NCBI GenBank assembly: GCA_002292815.1
Contig: DBBX01000018.1
Coordinates: 62,001-126,000 of the forward strand
DNA: 64,000 bases
Source of the DNA: Thiotrichaceae bacterium UBA973
Lineage (GTDB): Bacteria > Pseudomonadota > Gammaproteobacteria > Eutrophobiales > Eutrophobiaceae
Reading direction: 5' to 3'
Notes under the pieces: model-generated
Databases searched by the model: none
The model's input: only the letters and a program-made list of their open reading frames with translations
What the model was told of the DNA's origin: nothing
Translations under genes and position numbers: made by a program
Shown here: positions 25,600-34,636 of the stretch, piece after piece
Numbering within the stretch: the stretch's first letter is position 1
How the letters are laid out: each line of letters starts with the position of its first letter

Positions 25600-27012
25600 C
25601 TATTTTGAATGTTCATAATGTTTAGCGATGATCTCTGCTACGCAACACGTTAATTTTTTTGCAGTCGGTATATGCAGAAATTCATTCGGCCCATGTGCAT
25701 TAGAACCCGGACCAAGCACACCCGTAATCAGGAATTGCGCATTGGGAAATTTTTCACCGAGCATTCCCATAAACGGAATTGACCAACCTTCACCTATATG
25801 AACCGCTGGTTTATTAAAATAGTTTAGCGATGCTTCATCCATTGCTTGCTCCAACCAAGGCGCAACTTCTGGAGCCATCCAGCCGCTAGCAGCCCAATCG
25901 GGCTCAAAACTGATCTTAGAGCCATAGGGCGGGTTTGTTAATAGAAGCTCTTCAAGTTTTTTAATTGCAAATTCAGCATCACAAGTGGGTGGTAGCCGCA
26001 TTGAAAGCTTTATAGAAGTTGAAGGGCGCATGACATTCCCTGCTGATTCAATATCAGGTAGGCCAGCCGCACCAATATAAGATAGTGCTGGTCGCCAGCT
26101 TCGGTTCAGGATCAACTCAACCGGATCTTCATCCATAGGACGCATATCTTCTTTCATAGGAAAACGCGTAAAAATGTTTTTACCCATCATCTCTGCAGCG
26201 AGTTTTGCCTGTTTCATTCGTTTTTCAGGAATCTCTGCATAAAATTCATCGGCGAGTATTTTTCCGCTTGCAGGATCTTCAAGTCGATCCAGCAATTGTC
26301 GAAGAATGCGAAAACTGGAAGGCACAATGCCGCTGGCATCACCCGAATGAATGCCTTCATTCAAGACATCAACAGTTAATGTTCCGCCAATCAAACCACG
26401 TAGCGAAGTTGTAGACCACAATTGCTCATAATTCCCACATCCAGAGTCGAGACAGACGATTAGCTCCGGTGTGCCGATACGATCAGAGAGATGATCAATA
26501 TAATAAGGCAGGTCATAGCTGCCACTTTCTTCACAGGCCTCTATTATGACAACGCAGCGAGCGTGGGACACACCTTGTTTTTGCAATGTCTTGATGGCCA
26601 GTAACGATGCGAAAGTGGCATAGCCATCGTCAGCGCCACCACGGCCATAAAGCTTGTCATCCTCTAACACCGGTTGCCACGGACCGAGTCCGTCTCGCCA
26701 GCCCGACATCTCGGGTTGCTTATCTAAATGGCCATAGAGCAGAACGGTATTATCAATTTCACCAGCTATCTCCATATAAATGAGCGGAGTTCGGTTTGGC
26801 AGCTGAACTACTTCCAGCGACAATCCTTTTATGCTTTGATTTTCACACCAGCTAGAAAACTGCGTAACCACTTGATCCATATAGCCATTCTCTAGCCAGT
26901 CAGGATCAAATGCAGGTGATTTATTTGGTATGCGGATGTATTCAATCAGCTCGGGAACAACAGATGATTCCCATTTTTCTGAGCAATAAGACTCAGTTAA
27001 TTGTTTATTCAT
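25600..27012 (-). CDS. M20-family metallopeptidase (dipeptidase-like)
   Basis: The 470-residue protein has the di-zinc site of M20 peptidases: His and Asp in LLYGHLDKQPE, the bridging Asp in YGRGGADDGYATF, the Glu pair in IEACEESGS, Asp in CLDSGCGN, and the late His in GSNAHGPNEFLHIP. It has the lid domain typical of carnosinase-like members. It probably hydrolyses dipeptides or N-acyl amino acids in the cytosol, with no signal peptide seen. The exact substrate cannot be inferred. Confidence 0.9.
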   Translation of the reverse strand: MNKQLTESYCSEKWESSVVPELIEYIRIPNKSPAFDPDWLENGYMDQVVTQFSSWCENQSIKGLSLEVVQLPNRTPLIYMEIAGEIDNTVLLYGHLDKQPEMSGWRDGLGPWQPVLEDDKLYGRGGADDGYATFASLLAIKTLQKQGVSHARCVVIIEACEESGSYDLPYYIDHLSDRIGTPELIVCLDSGCGNYEQLWSTTSLRGLIGGTLTVDVLNEGIHSGDASGIVPSSFRILRQLLDRLEDPASGKILADEFYAEIPEKRMKQAKLAAEMMGKNIFTRFPMKEDMRPMDEDPVELILNRSWRPALSYIGAAGLPDIESAGNVMRPSTSIKLSMRLPPTCDAEFAIKKLEELLLTNPPYGSKISFEPDWAASGWMAPEVAPWLEQAMDEASLNYFNKPAVHIGEGWSIPFMGMLGEKFPNAQFLITGVLGPGSNAHGPNEFLHIPTAKKLTCCVAEIIAKHYEHSK

Positions 27013-27145
27013 AGGTATTTGTTAAGGGTCTTCTTAAATTACTGAGATATAGATCGAAAAAGGATTTTTGCATAGTTTTATTTTATCTGACAATGCCTAT
27101 AGTATATAAGGTGTAACACATTATAAATAAAAGGGGAGTGGAACT

Positions 27146-27376
27146 ATGTTTTCTGTTATTAGAAATATAAGTTTGGGAATGATATTGGGCCTAGGGTTAA
27201 CCGCTTGCGGTGATGATGATAAAGCTATGCCGGCCGCAAATGATACTGCAGCAGCACCAGCACCAGCCGCAGCGCCTGCATCAGGTGAAGATGACATTTT
27301 CTCATCTTTGAACATTGAAAAAGCAGAAGGTGTTATCTATCAAGATGAGATCTATGCTAACTGGCCTTATAACTAG
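27146..27376 (+). CDS. Small lipoprotein with C-terminal YQDEIYANWPY box
   Basis: The 76-residue protein is a lipoprotein: its signal peptide ends in the lipobox LTAC with Cys21. An acidic then Ala/Pro-rich linker follows, and the C-terminus reads GVIYQDEIYANWPYN. The next gene, a cytochrome lipoprotein, contains a matching box. GGGGAG upstream of the ATG supports the start. I do not recognise the family. The shared box suggests a common partner of the two proteins. Confidence 0.75.
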   Translation: MFSVIRNISLGMILGLGLTACGDDDKAMPAANDTAAAPAPAAAPASGEDDIFSSLNIEKAEGVIYQDEIYANWPYN

Positions 27377-27404
27377 ATAGTAAAGATTTGGAGTTTTTGT
27401 AAGG

Positions 27405-28331
27405 ATGTTTAGATTGTTAAAAAGTAGTCTATTAGTACTCTTTTGTGTCAGCATTTTGGTAGCTTGTGGTGACAATGATGTGCCAAAGGAAAAAGGAACA
27501 GCGACTGCTATGCAAGAAACCGCAGTTCAGTTGCCTGCCGAAACACCGGATCTATCAGTTGTAGAGCTTGTTGAGGAAGCGTCGACAGAGACAGAAATGG
27601 TAGAAACGGAGATAACGTTTCTGCCAAATCATGTCGTCTATCAAGAAGAGATTTATAAGAATTGGCCTTACACGGAAGCACCTGCTGCAAACGGGTCTGA
27701 TGAAGCGATACAAAATGCAACGGACGCAATTGCTGAAGCAAAGGCTGCTGCAGAAGTGAAAGCCGCTGAAGCAAAAGCTGCTGCAGAAGTAAAAGCCGCT
27801 GAAGCAAGGGCTGCTGCAGAAGCGAAAGCCGCTGAAGCAAGGGCTGCTGCAGAAGCGAAAGCCGCTGAAGCAAAAGCTGCTGCCGAAGCGAAAGCCGCTG
27901 AAGCAAAAGCAGTTGCAGAAGCGAAGATCGCTGAAGCAAAGGCTGCTGCGAAAATTACAGCCACAGGAGATGCTAGTACAACAGCGACGGCAACTACCGG
28001 TGATAAACCTTATCAAGTTGTCGATGGCAAAATCAGCGCCAATGCTATGGAGGGTTGGAAAACCTACAATGGTGGTGGTTGTGGTGCTTGCCATGGTAAA
28101 GGGGGTATCGGTGCTGTTGGCCCTAATCTAGCTCAAAGTCTTACGACGAAACTAAGCAAAGCAGACTTTGTTAACATCGTTACCAATGGTAAGTCCGGCA
28201 CAATGATGAGACCACATAAGACGAATAAACGTGTTATGTCTAACTTGGATAATCTATATGCCTATTTGTTAGCACGCGGTGATGGCGTACTGGGTCCCGA
28301 AAATCTAATCAAATCTCCACTAGGCAAGTAA
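27405..28331 (+). CDS. Lipoprotein c-type cytochrome with an 11-residue-repeat rod
   Basis: The 308-residue protein begins with a lipoprotein signal (lipobox LVAC, Cys21), then an acidic stretch and the box VVYQEEIYKNWPY. Next come six copies of an 11-residue Ala/Glu/Lys repeat (27744-27941), predicted to be a long single helix, and then a class I cytochrome c domain with CGACH and a likely axial Met in SGTMMRPH. It should sit in the outer or inner membrane facing the periplasm and carry electrons, with the heme held away from the membrane by the rod. The redox partner is unknown. Confidence 0.85.
   Translation: MFRLLKSSLLVLFCVSILVACGDNDVPKEKGTATAMQETAVQLPAETPDLSVVELVEEASTETEMVETEITFLPNHVVYQEEIYKNWPYTEAPAANGSDEAIQNATDAIAEAKAAAEVKAAEAKAAAEVKAAEARAAAEAKAAEARAAAEAKAAEAKAAAEAKAAEAKAVAEAKIAEAKAAAKITATGDASTTATATTGDKPYQVVDGKISANAMEGWKTYNGGGCGACHGKGGIGAVGPNLAQSLTTKLSKADFVNIVTNGKSGTMMRPHKTNKRVMSNLDNLYAYLLARGDGVLGPENLIKSPLGK
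27744..27941 (+). repeat. Six 33-bp tandem repeats coding for the cytochrome rod
   Basis: Six in-frame 33-base units encode AAAEVKAAEAK and close variants, the last being AVAEAKIAEAK. The alternating Glu and Lys favour a stable single alpha helix. Being in frame and near-identical, the array can expand or shrink by slippage without breaking the gene. Confidence 0.9.
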
Positions 28332-28347
28332 TAGTATTTAGTCTATT

Positions 28348-28382
28348 GACCCTTCTATCAATATAGAAGGGTCATATTTTTT
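28348..28382 (+). terminator. Rho-independent terminator after the cytochrome gene
   Basis: GACCCTTCTAT and ATAGAAGGGTC form an 11-bp perfect stem with a CAAT loop, followed by TATTTTTT. It ends the two-lipoprotein transcript. Confidence 0.9.
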
Positions 28383-28455
28383 CTAACAAGCTTGCCATCG
28401 TTCTTTGTAATTCCGAACTTGAAACCGGCTTGTGTAATAATCTTTCCTTGTTCAA
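28372..28455 (-). pseudogene. Remnant of a response-regulator receiver domain (C-terminal tail)
   Basis: On the minus strand the frame reads LNKERLL then LLHKPVSSSELQ, a Met/Leu-rich helix and EKI before a stop at 28372. The KP following a beta strand and the SSSEL helix start are the classic receiver-domain end, including the conserved Lys-Pro. No receiver N-terminus precedes it, because the DNA upstream is the start of the gamma carbonic anhydrase gene on the other strand. It is therefore a fragment. Confidence 0.65.
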
Positions 28456-28470
28456 TATAGATCTCACATA

Positions 28471-28998
28471 ATGACTATTAGAAAATACAAAGACATTTCT
28501 CCAGACATTCACGCAACTGCTTATATTGATGAATCAGCAGTCGTCATCGGTGATGTCATGATTGGCCAAGATAGCTCAGTCTGGCCGATGTCCGTTATTC
28601 GCGGCGATGTCAATTCAATCACGATCGGTGCGCGTAGCAATATTCAGGACGGTTCGATCCTGCATGAATCGCATACCAGCGAATTCTTTCCCGGTTATCC
28701 GCTCGTGGTTGGTGATGATGTTACCGTCGGTCATAAAGCGATCTTGCATGCGTGCACTGTGGGCAATATGTGTTTGGTTGGTATGTCAGCCACGGTCATG
28801 GACGGTGCGGTTTTAGGCGACTACGTGATTATCGGTGCGGGTAGTCTAGTGCCACCTGGCAAACAACTTGAATCAGGCTTTTTGTATGTTGGTAGCCCGG
28901 TTAAACGCGTTCGTGAACTAAACGAAAAAGAACGTGCCTTCCTCGAATACTCTGCGAAACATTACGCGAAATTAAAAGATCAACATAAAGCGTCATAA
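28471..28998 (+). CDS. Gamma-class carbonic anhydrase family protein (YrdA-like)
   Basis: The 175-residue left-handed beta-helix protein has the hexapeptide repeats (DSSVWPMSVIRGDVNSITIG) and three predicted zinc-binding His residues in LHESH and VGHKAILHAC. Catalytic Arg, Asp and Gln equivalents are in IRGDVN and NIQDG. YrdA-like members bind metal, but carbonic anhydrase activity is often undetected. No carboxysome or complex I genes are near. Confidence 0.9.
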   Translation: MTIRKYKDISPDIHATAYIDESAVVIGDVMIGQDSSVWPMSVIRGDVNSITIGARSNIQDGSILHESHTSEFFPGYPLVVGDDVTVGHKAILHACTVGNMCLVGMSATVMDGAVLGDYVIIGAGSLVPPGKQLESGFLYVGSPVKRVRELNEKERAFLEYSAKHYAKLKDQHKAS

Positions 28999-29289
28999 AG
29001 AAAACTATGTTTTTATGAATATTCTGCGAGACCTTATTCATTTCCAATAAACACCTATTAAGAATAGTCTTAGTCATCAAAATTACAGGTGGTAGAAAGT
29101 CTGAATTCTTCCAACATAAGTATCAGAATTAAGCCATCATCTAATTTATCCATACCTTAAAAACGCTTTTTTGAGCTGTTTTTGATATAAATCAAAGTCA
29201 AATTGAAATTAGTAATCACAATCGTATTAGACGGTTTGTGGAGGTCATTTTCTAACATTGCAATCGTCAATATTAAAGAGGAAATGTTT

Positions 29290-29964
29290 ATGCGTAACAT
29301 AATTAGTGTTTTTGGTCGTTCACCCTTCGTGCCCTTGCAAATGCACATGGAAAAAGTTGTCGAATGTGTAGAGCAAATTCCGGTAATCATAGAGCTATAC
29401 AGGCAAGGCGATAGTAAAAAAGTTGAATCCGCCGCCGCCAACATATCAAAACTGGAACATCAAGCGGATCAAATCAAACACGAGATACGTAATAGTTTAC
29501 CGCGTGGATTGTTTATGCCTGTGGATCGTAGCAAGCTCCTGAAAATACTTGCTCTTCAAGATGGTATTGCCAATCGCGCCGAAAATGCGGCGGTTTTACT
29601 TACCTTCAAGCAAGCTAAGACGGTTGCCGGCTTTGATGCTGCATTTGATCACTTTATGGGTAAATGCCTCGAAACATTTAATCTGTCTCGAAAAATTATT
29701 GGACTTCTGGATGAATTACTGGAAACGGGATTTGGTGGTCTTGAAGCAGATAAAGTCCATGAATTGATCGACGATGTTGGCCTGAAGGAACACGAGGCAG
29801 ATGTTAGTCAGAAGGAATTACTCAGATTATTACTTGCCCATGAAGATAGCATCTCGTATGGCGATTTTTTCCTGTGGACTCGTGTAATACAACAAGTCAG
29901 CAGTATTGCTGATCGATCAGATAAATTGGCAGCGACAATAAGAAATACCCTTGAATCCAAATAG
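29290..29964 (+). CDS. DUF47 (PhoU-like) phosphate-transport accessory protein
   Basis: This 224-residue all-helical protein belongs to the DUF47/TIGR00153 family that is often coupled to PiT phosphate transporters. Motifs include FGRSPFVPLQMHMEKV and LEHQADQIKHEIRNSLPRG. I chose ATG 29290, which has AGAGGA seven bases before it; an ATG at 29284 is also possible. The PiT gene starts 35 bases later, so the two form an operon. DUF47 proteins are thought to regulate their PiT partner. Confidence 0.88.
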   Translation: MRNIISVFGRSPFVPLQMHMEKVVECVEQIPVIIELYRQGDSKKVESAAANISKLEHQADQIKHEIRNSLPRGLFMPVDRSKLLKILALQDGIANRAENAAVLLTFKQAKTVAGFDAAFDHFMGKCLETFNLSRKIIGLLDELLETGFGGLEADKVHELIDDVGLKEHEADVSQKELLRLLLAHEDSISYGDFFLWTRVIQQVSSIADRSDKLAATIRNTLESK

Positions 29965-29999
29965 ACTTGTTTTTGACATAATTTAAAGAGATTAATTAA

Positions 30000-31433
30000 A
30001 TGGAAACATACCTATACGTAATTATAGCTCTAGCAATTATATTCGGCCTTTATATGGCATGGGGCATCGGTGCCAATGATGTTGCCAATGCCATGGGCAC
30101 TTCGGTGGGTTCTGGAGCGCTTACCTTGCGCCGCGCTGTCATCCTCGCCGCGATTCTGGAATTCAGCGGCGCATTTTTAGCGGGTACCCATGTCTCGGAG
30201 ACGGTTAGAAAGGGTATTGTTGACCCGGCGATATTCGCCAATGATGGTCTGTCCTTTATGCTAGGTATGCTTTCGGCATTACTAGCAGCCGGAGTATGGT
30301 TACAAATAGCATCTTGGAAAGGTTGGCCGGTCTCAACGACACATTCCATTGTCGGCTCGGTTGTTGGTTTTGGTGCAGTCTATGGTGGTATTAGTGCCGT
30401 GCACTGGGATAAAGTGGGTCAGATCGCGGCTAGCTGGATAGTTTCACCACTACTGAGCGCAACAATCTCCTATTTTATTTTCACCTTCATTCTACGAGCT
30501 ATCTTTTACGACGCCAGACCGCTTAGGTCGGCAAAGAAGATAGCGCCCTACCTGGTCTTTGTTGTTATCACGATGTTGTCATTGACGATGGCATTTAAGG
30601 GATTGAAAAACCTTAAGCTTGATTTGAGTTTGCCCGCTGCGTATGGTGTTGCTTCCTGTGTTGGTCTTGTTGCCGCGATTATAAGTGTCTGGCTAATTTC
30701 GAAGATAAACTCCAAGGAAACTGCTACTGATGTTGAAGAAAGAGTGACCGACCCTAATGTTATTAAGTCCCTGGAAAAGGCGACGAAGCACTTAGAGAAA
30801 GTAAAGGCATCAGCACCAGGCCATATGAAGGACGATATCACTGAAACATTAGAAGAAGTCAGACGGTTACAGTGGGAATCACAGCGTAATTATGATTTTC
30901 ATACCAACAGTGCCGAGTATCAGCAGGTTGAGAAACTGTTTGTTTATCTACAAATATTGAGTGCTTGTTTCGTTGCCTTTGCTCATGGTGCAAACGATGT
31001 TGCTAATGCTATTGGTCCTATGTCTGCAGTGTTGTCGGTAGCGATGGCCGGTGGAGACAGTATTGCTGCCAAGTCACCAGTACCTCTATGGGTATTGGCT
31101 TTGGGTGGGCTTGGTATTGTTGTTGGTTTGGCAACCTGGGGCTGGCGAGTGATGGAAACCATTGGCAGGAAGATTACACATCTGACACCTACTCGTGGCT
31201 TTAGTGCAGAATTTGGTGCAGCAACAACAATAGTTATAGCGACCAAGTTAGGTTTACCTATTTCCACAACCCATACGCTTGTTGGTGCCGTACTAGGTGT
31301 TGGACTTGCGCGTGGTATCGGTGCAGTCAACATGGGTACTGTCAGAGATGTTGTTGTTTCTTGGGTTATTACCATCCCGGCTGGTGCTGTGTTAGCAATA
31401 TTTTTCTTTTATGCATTAAGAATGTTCTTCTGA
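30000..31433 (+). CDS. pit: PiT-family inorganic phosphate transporter
   Basis: The 477-residue inner-membrane permease has the duplicated PiT signature, GANDVANAMGTSVGSG near the N-terminus and GANDVANAIGPM in the second half, and GWPVSTTHSIVGS and GLPISTTHTLVGA. A hydrophilic central loop (about 230-310) is Glu/Lys-rich. PiT carriers take up phosphate or metal-phosphate with a cation. It is followed by a second, unrelated phosphate transporter gene. Confidence 0.94.
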   Translation: METYLYVIIALAIIFGLYMAWGIGANDVANAMGTSVGSGALTLRRAVILAAILEFSGAFLAGTHVSETVRKGIVDPAIFANDGLSFMLGMLSALLAAGVWLQIASWKGWPVSTTHSIVGSVVGFGAVYGGISAVHWDKVGQIAASWIVSPLLSATISYFIFTFILRAIFYDARPLRSAKKIAPYLVFVVITMLSLTMAFKGLKNLKLDLSLPAAYGVASCVGLVAAIISVWLISKINSKETATDVEERVTDPNVIKSLEKATKHLEKVKASAPGHMKDDITETLEEVRRLQWESQRNYDFHTNSAEYQQVEKLFVYLQILSACFVAFAHGANDVANAIGPMSAVLSVAMAGGDSIAAKSPVPLWVLALGGLGIVVGLATWGWRVMETIGRKITHLTPTRGFSAEFGAATTIVIATKLGLPISTTHTLVGAVLGVGLARGIGAVNMGTVRDVVVSWVITIPAGAVLAIFFFYALRMFF

Positions 31434-31501
31434 ATCGCAATGATGAAATCTAGCTTGGGAAATTAAAGGCAATAAAATGACACCATTAATGTTGGTTTAC
31501 A

Positions 31502-33304
31502 ATGTTTAAAAAAATAATATTACCATCAATATTTATCATCCTTGCTTACGGTTTTTGGATCAGTCCTGATTTCAAACAAATCGCTGCAGGCGTGGCAATA
31601 TTTTTATTTGGTATGTTGTCACTCGAACAGGGGTTCAGGGCATTTACCGGCGGCGCTCTTGAAAAGATACTGCGACATACGACCGGATCGTTATGGAAGA
31701 GTTTGGGTCTTGGTGTCATGTCCACAACAATTCTCCAGTCAAGTTCTCTTGTCACGGTTATTACTATTTCATTTCTAAGTGCGGGTCTGATTGGATTAGC
31801 AGCAGGCATAGGTATTATTTTTGGGGCAAACCTCGGCACAACCACTGGCGCTTGGCTAGTCGCCGGGTTTGGTTTGAAAGTAAAGATATCTGCTTATGCT
31901 ATGCCGATGTTGGTCTTTGGGGTCTTGTTGATCTTTCAAAAGTCGAAGGCATTGAATGGTATCGGTTATATTTTGGCAGGTCTTGGATTCTTGTTCCTTG
32001 GAATTCATTATATGAAAGAGGGCTTCGAAGCTTTTAAGGACACAATCGATCTTTCTGCATTCTCCATTCCTGGTTATCGAGGTTTGTTCATCTATACCGG
32101 TATCGGAATCTTCGCGACTGTTGTCATGCAATCAAGTCACGCAACGCTGGTTTTAATCATTACCGCCTTGGCTGCACAACAGATCTCGTATGAGAATGGG
32201 TTAGCGCTCGCCATTGGCGCTAATGTCGGCACCACCATTACCGCCATCCTTGGTTCATTGAGTGCCAACATACAAGGTAAGAGACTTGCCGGGGCACACA
32301 TGATTTTTAATCTTGCTACAGGGTTTATCGCGATATTATTTATTCACCAGTTTGTACAAATTGTAGATGTTGTGAGTGCTTATGTTGGGATTGCCGATGA
32401 TGATTACACACTGAAACTTGCCGTGTTCCATACCATCTTTAACCTAGTTGGTATTATCGTCATGATCCCTTTTATCAACATGATGGTCGCTTGGCTTGAA
32501 ACAACATTTAAGGAAAAGGAAGCGCCAGTAGAGCAAGCCAAGTTTCTAACTGACTCAGCGCTAGAGTTTGCAGACACAGCTGTAGAAGCCGTGCGCATGG
32601 AAACACTTCATCTCTATGATAATGCCATTGAAATAATTGCGAACACTATCGGTTTCAGTAAATCGGAAATTGGTTCAGACGCAGATCTGAAACAACTACT
32701 CAATTCAAGAAAGAAAATGCCAGAAGTAGATGTCGAAGCAAGATATGACAAGAATATAAAAGGCATCTACAGCGCAATTATCGCTTTTATTAGTCAAGTC
32801 CGATTTAACTGGCAGCTTGAGCAATCAGCCGATTTACACTGGCTGCGCAGGGCGAATAGAAATATTGTTGAAGCTATTAAATCAACCAAACATCTACAAA
32901 AGAATTTGTTGTCGTTTAGTCAATCTTATAATCAACATGCCTCTGGAGAATATCAAAACATCAGGTTAAATCTCGCTATATTACTCAGAGAATTAGAAGA
33001 CATCAGACATGAACCAGATCCCGATATCAAGATCCTTTCCATGGACGAAATCAAGATTTCCATGGGTGAAGCTGATGATAAACAAAATAATGCGATCGAT
33101 GAGCTTATTCGGAGTGGCAAGATAGTTCCGGAGACAGGGACATCATTGATTAATGACAGCGCTTACCTATTAGATATTAAAAGCAACCTGATACAATTCT
33201 TTGAAACACTTTTTGTTGCGCAAGAACGCGAAATTACTAAAGCAGAGCGCAAGCTGGTACTTGATGATGATGAGATGACCGAGATTCGTAGTGCAAATGA
33301 ATAA
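31502..33304 (+). CDS. Na+/phosphate cotransporter family protein (NptA/YjbB type)
   Basis: The 600-residue protein has an N-terminal membrane half with two Na/Pi repeats, each with the QSSS-type motif (LQSSSLVTVITISF and MQSSHATLVL) and GANLGTT/GANVGTT. A C-terminal cytosolic half (about 340-600) is helical and PhoU-like. YjbB-type proteins can export phosphate in Escherichia coli, so the direction here is uncertain. It lies downstream of DUF47 and PiT on the same strand. Confidence 0.88.
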   Translation: MFKKIILPSIFIILAYGFWISPDFKQIAAGVAIFLFGMLSLEQGFRAFTGGALEKILRHTTGSLWKSLGLGVMSTTILQSSSLVTVITISFLSAGLIGLAAGIGIIFGANLGTTTGAWLVAGFGLKVKISAYAMPMLVFGVLLIFQKSKALNGIGYILAGLGFLFLGIHYMKEGFEAFKDTIDLSAFSIPGYRGLFIYTGIGIFATVVMQSSHATLVLIITALAAQQISYENGLALAIGANVGTTITAILGSLSANIQGKRLAGAHMIFNLATGFIAILFIHQFVQIVDVVSAYVGIADDDYTLKLAVFHTIFNLVGIIVMIPFINMMVAWLETTFKEKEAPVEQAKFLTDSALEFADTAVEAVRMETLHLYDNAIEIIANTIGFSKSEIGSDADLKQLLNSRKKMPEVDVEARYDKNIKGIYSAIIAFISQVRFNWQLEQSADLHWLRRANRNIVEAIKSTKHLQKNLLSFSQSYNQHASGEYQNIRLNLAILLRELEDIRHEPDPDIKILSMDEIKISMGEADDKQNNAIDELIRSGKIVPETGTSLINDSAYLLDIKSNLIQFFETLFVAQEREITKAERKLVLDDDEMTEIRSANE

Positions 33305-33345
33305 CTTACTGTGAGTAGCAATTTAATACATTTAAGGCCAAGACT

Positions 33346-33585
33346 ATGAAACAAAAAAAACTATTAGAAAAGCTAAAAGATTTTTTTGATTCAGATGCAA
33401 GGGAAAGAAATAAACATAAATCTGATATCAAAGATGTTCTCAAAAAACTGAAAAAAAAAGAACGACAACTTAAAGAGAAATTGGGAAAAGAAATTGATGA
33501 AGAAAAACGCAACCGCATCCAACAAAAAATAGACGTTGTTTACGCACAACGTAAAAAAGGCATTAAATTAATTCAAGAGCCGTAA
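33346..33585 (+). CDS. Small, highly charged coiled-coil protein
   Basis: The 79-residue protein is rich in Lys and Glu and is predicted to be one long helix (LKKLKKKERQLKEKLGKEI). No signal peptide, membrane helix or Cys is present. It directly follows the NptA-type transporter gene, 41 bases away, and probably belongs to the same transcript. I do not recognise the family. Confidence 0.65.
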   Translation: MKQKKLLEKLKDFFDSDARERNKHKSDIKDVLKKLKKKERQLKEKLGKEIDEEKRNRIQQKIDVVYAQRKKGIKLIQEP

Positions 33586-33612
33586 TGGAAAGTATTTTTT
33601 AGATTGCCGTTT

Positions 33613-33650
33613 GATGATCTATATCCAATTATTCTGGATAAACCATCATC
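33613..33650. repeat. Two-part hairpin upstream of speE
   Basis: GATGAT pairs with ATCATC, and inside it TATCCA pairs with TGGATA, around an ATTATTC loop. It lies between the coiled-coil gene and speE and has no T-run, so it is not a clear terminator. Confidence 0.4.
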
Positions 33651-33731
33651 TACAATGCTGCTCTCGTATCTGATTTAAAAATTCGTTATTATGCGACGCT
33701 TTTTGAATAATACGTTTGAGGTGTAAGGGTA

Positions 33732-34574
33732 ATGTCATTGGATGAAAACTGGTTCTCAGAACCAGCTCAGGGTCATGCTCTGTCGCTGGATATAAACCAG
33801 AAGCTGTATGAAGAAAAATCCCCTCACCAAACTATAACGATCTATGAGACCAAGACCTTTGGTCGTTTGATGACCTTAGATGGATTAACCATGTTGACGT
33901 CGCGTGATAATTTCATCTATCACGAGATGATGTCGCACCCTGCTTTGTATAACCATCCCAACCCTAAAGATGTGGCCATTGTCGGTGGTGGTGATTGCGG
34001 CACCTTAAAAGAAGTATTGAAACATGAGACAGTAAAAGAAGTTACACAGATCGAACTAGATGAACGTGTAACCCGTGTTTCCGAACAATATTTTCCTGAG
34101 CTATGTGAGAGTAATAGCGACCCGCGTGCATCATTAGTATTTGAAGATGCCATAAGTTGGATACAAGGTGTAGAACCGGATTCGCTAGATGTGGTTATTA
34201 TCGATATTTCTGACCCAGCTGGACAAGCAAAACGCTTATTTCAGGTACCCTTTTATCGGGATTGTTTAAATGCTTTGCGCAAAGGTGGAATAGTTGTCGC
34301 ACAAAGTAAATCGCCATTATTAGATCTACAGGTCATCATCGACTTGCGAGCTGACATGCAAAAGGCAGATTATGTACAAATTCAGACGATTCAGTTTCCG
34401 GTCGCAACCTACCCATCCGGTTGGTGGACTGCAACTATGGCGCGAAAAGGGCAGAAATTCGGTGATTTTCGCGAGCAGATGGCAAGGCACAAGCCATTTG
34501 ATACCAAGTATTACAACGCCGACATCCATAAAGCTTGTTCAGCCCTGCCTCAATTCATGCAGGATGCCTTCTAA
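33732..34574 (+). CDS. speE: Polyamine aminopropyltransferase (spermidine synthase)
   Basis: SpeE transfers the aminopropyl group of decarboxylated SAM to putrescine in the cytosol. The 280-residue protein has the N-terminal beta region (ETKTFGRLMTLDG), YHEMMSHP, GGGDCGTLKEV, QIELDERV and the active-site region DISDPAGQAKRLFQ. Length matches the family. It is not next to speD. A second, membrane-fused homologue is at 55216-57285. Confidence 0.95.
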   Translation: MSLDENWFSEPAQGHALSLDINQKLYEEKSPHQTITIYETKTFGRLMTLDGLTMLTSRDNFIYHEMMSHPALYNHPNPKDVAIVGGGDCGTLKEVLKHETVKEVTQIELDERVTRVSEQYFPELCESNSDPRASLVFEDAISWIQGVEPDSLDVVIIDISDPAGQAKRLFQVPFYRDCLNALRKGGIVVAQSKSPLLDLQVIIDLRADMQKADYVQIQTIQFPVATYPSGWWTATMARKGQKFGDFREQMARHKPFDTKYYNADIHKACSALPQFMQDAF

Positions 34575-34636
34575 GGCCAATTATTTCCCTAGCTAGACTT
34601 ACATTATTGTAGGCAATCGCTACAATAAGCGCCCTT

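Noticed and set aside
27508..28094. Long antisense reading frames opposite the cytochrome gene
   Set aside because: They arise from the low-complexity Ala/Glu/Lys repeat, with biased composition and no ribosome sites; the plus-strand frame has lipobox and heme motifs.
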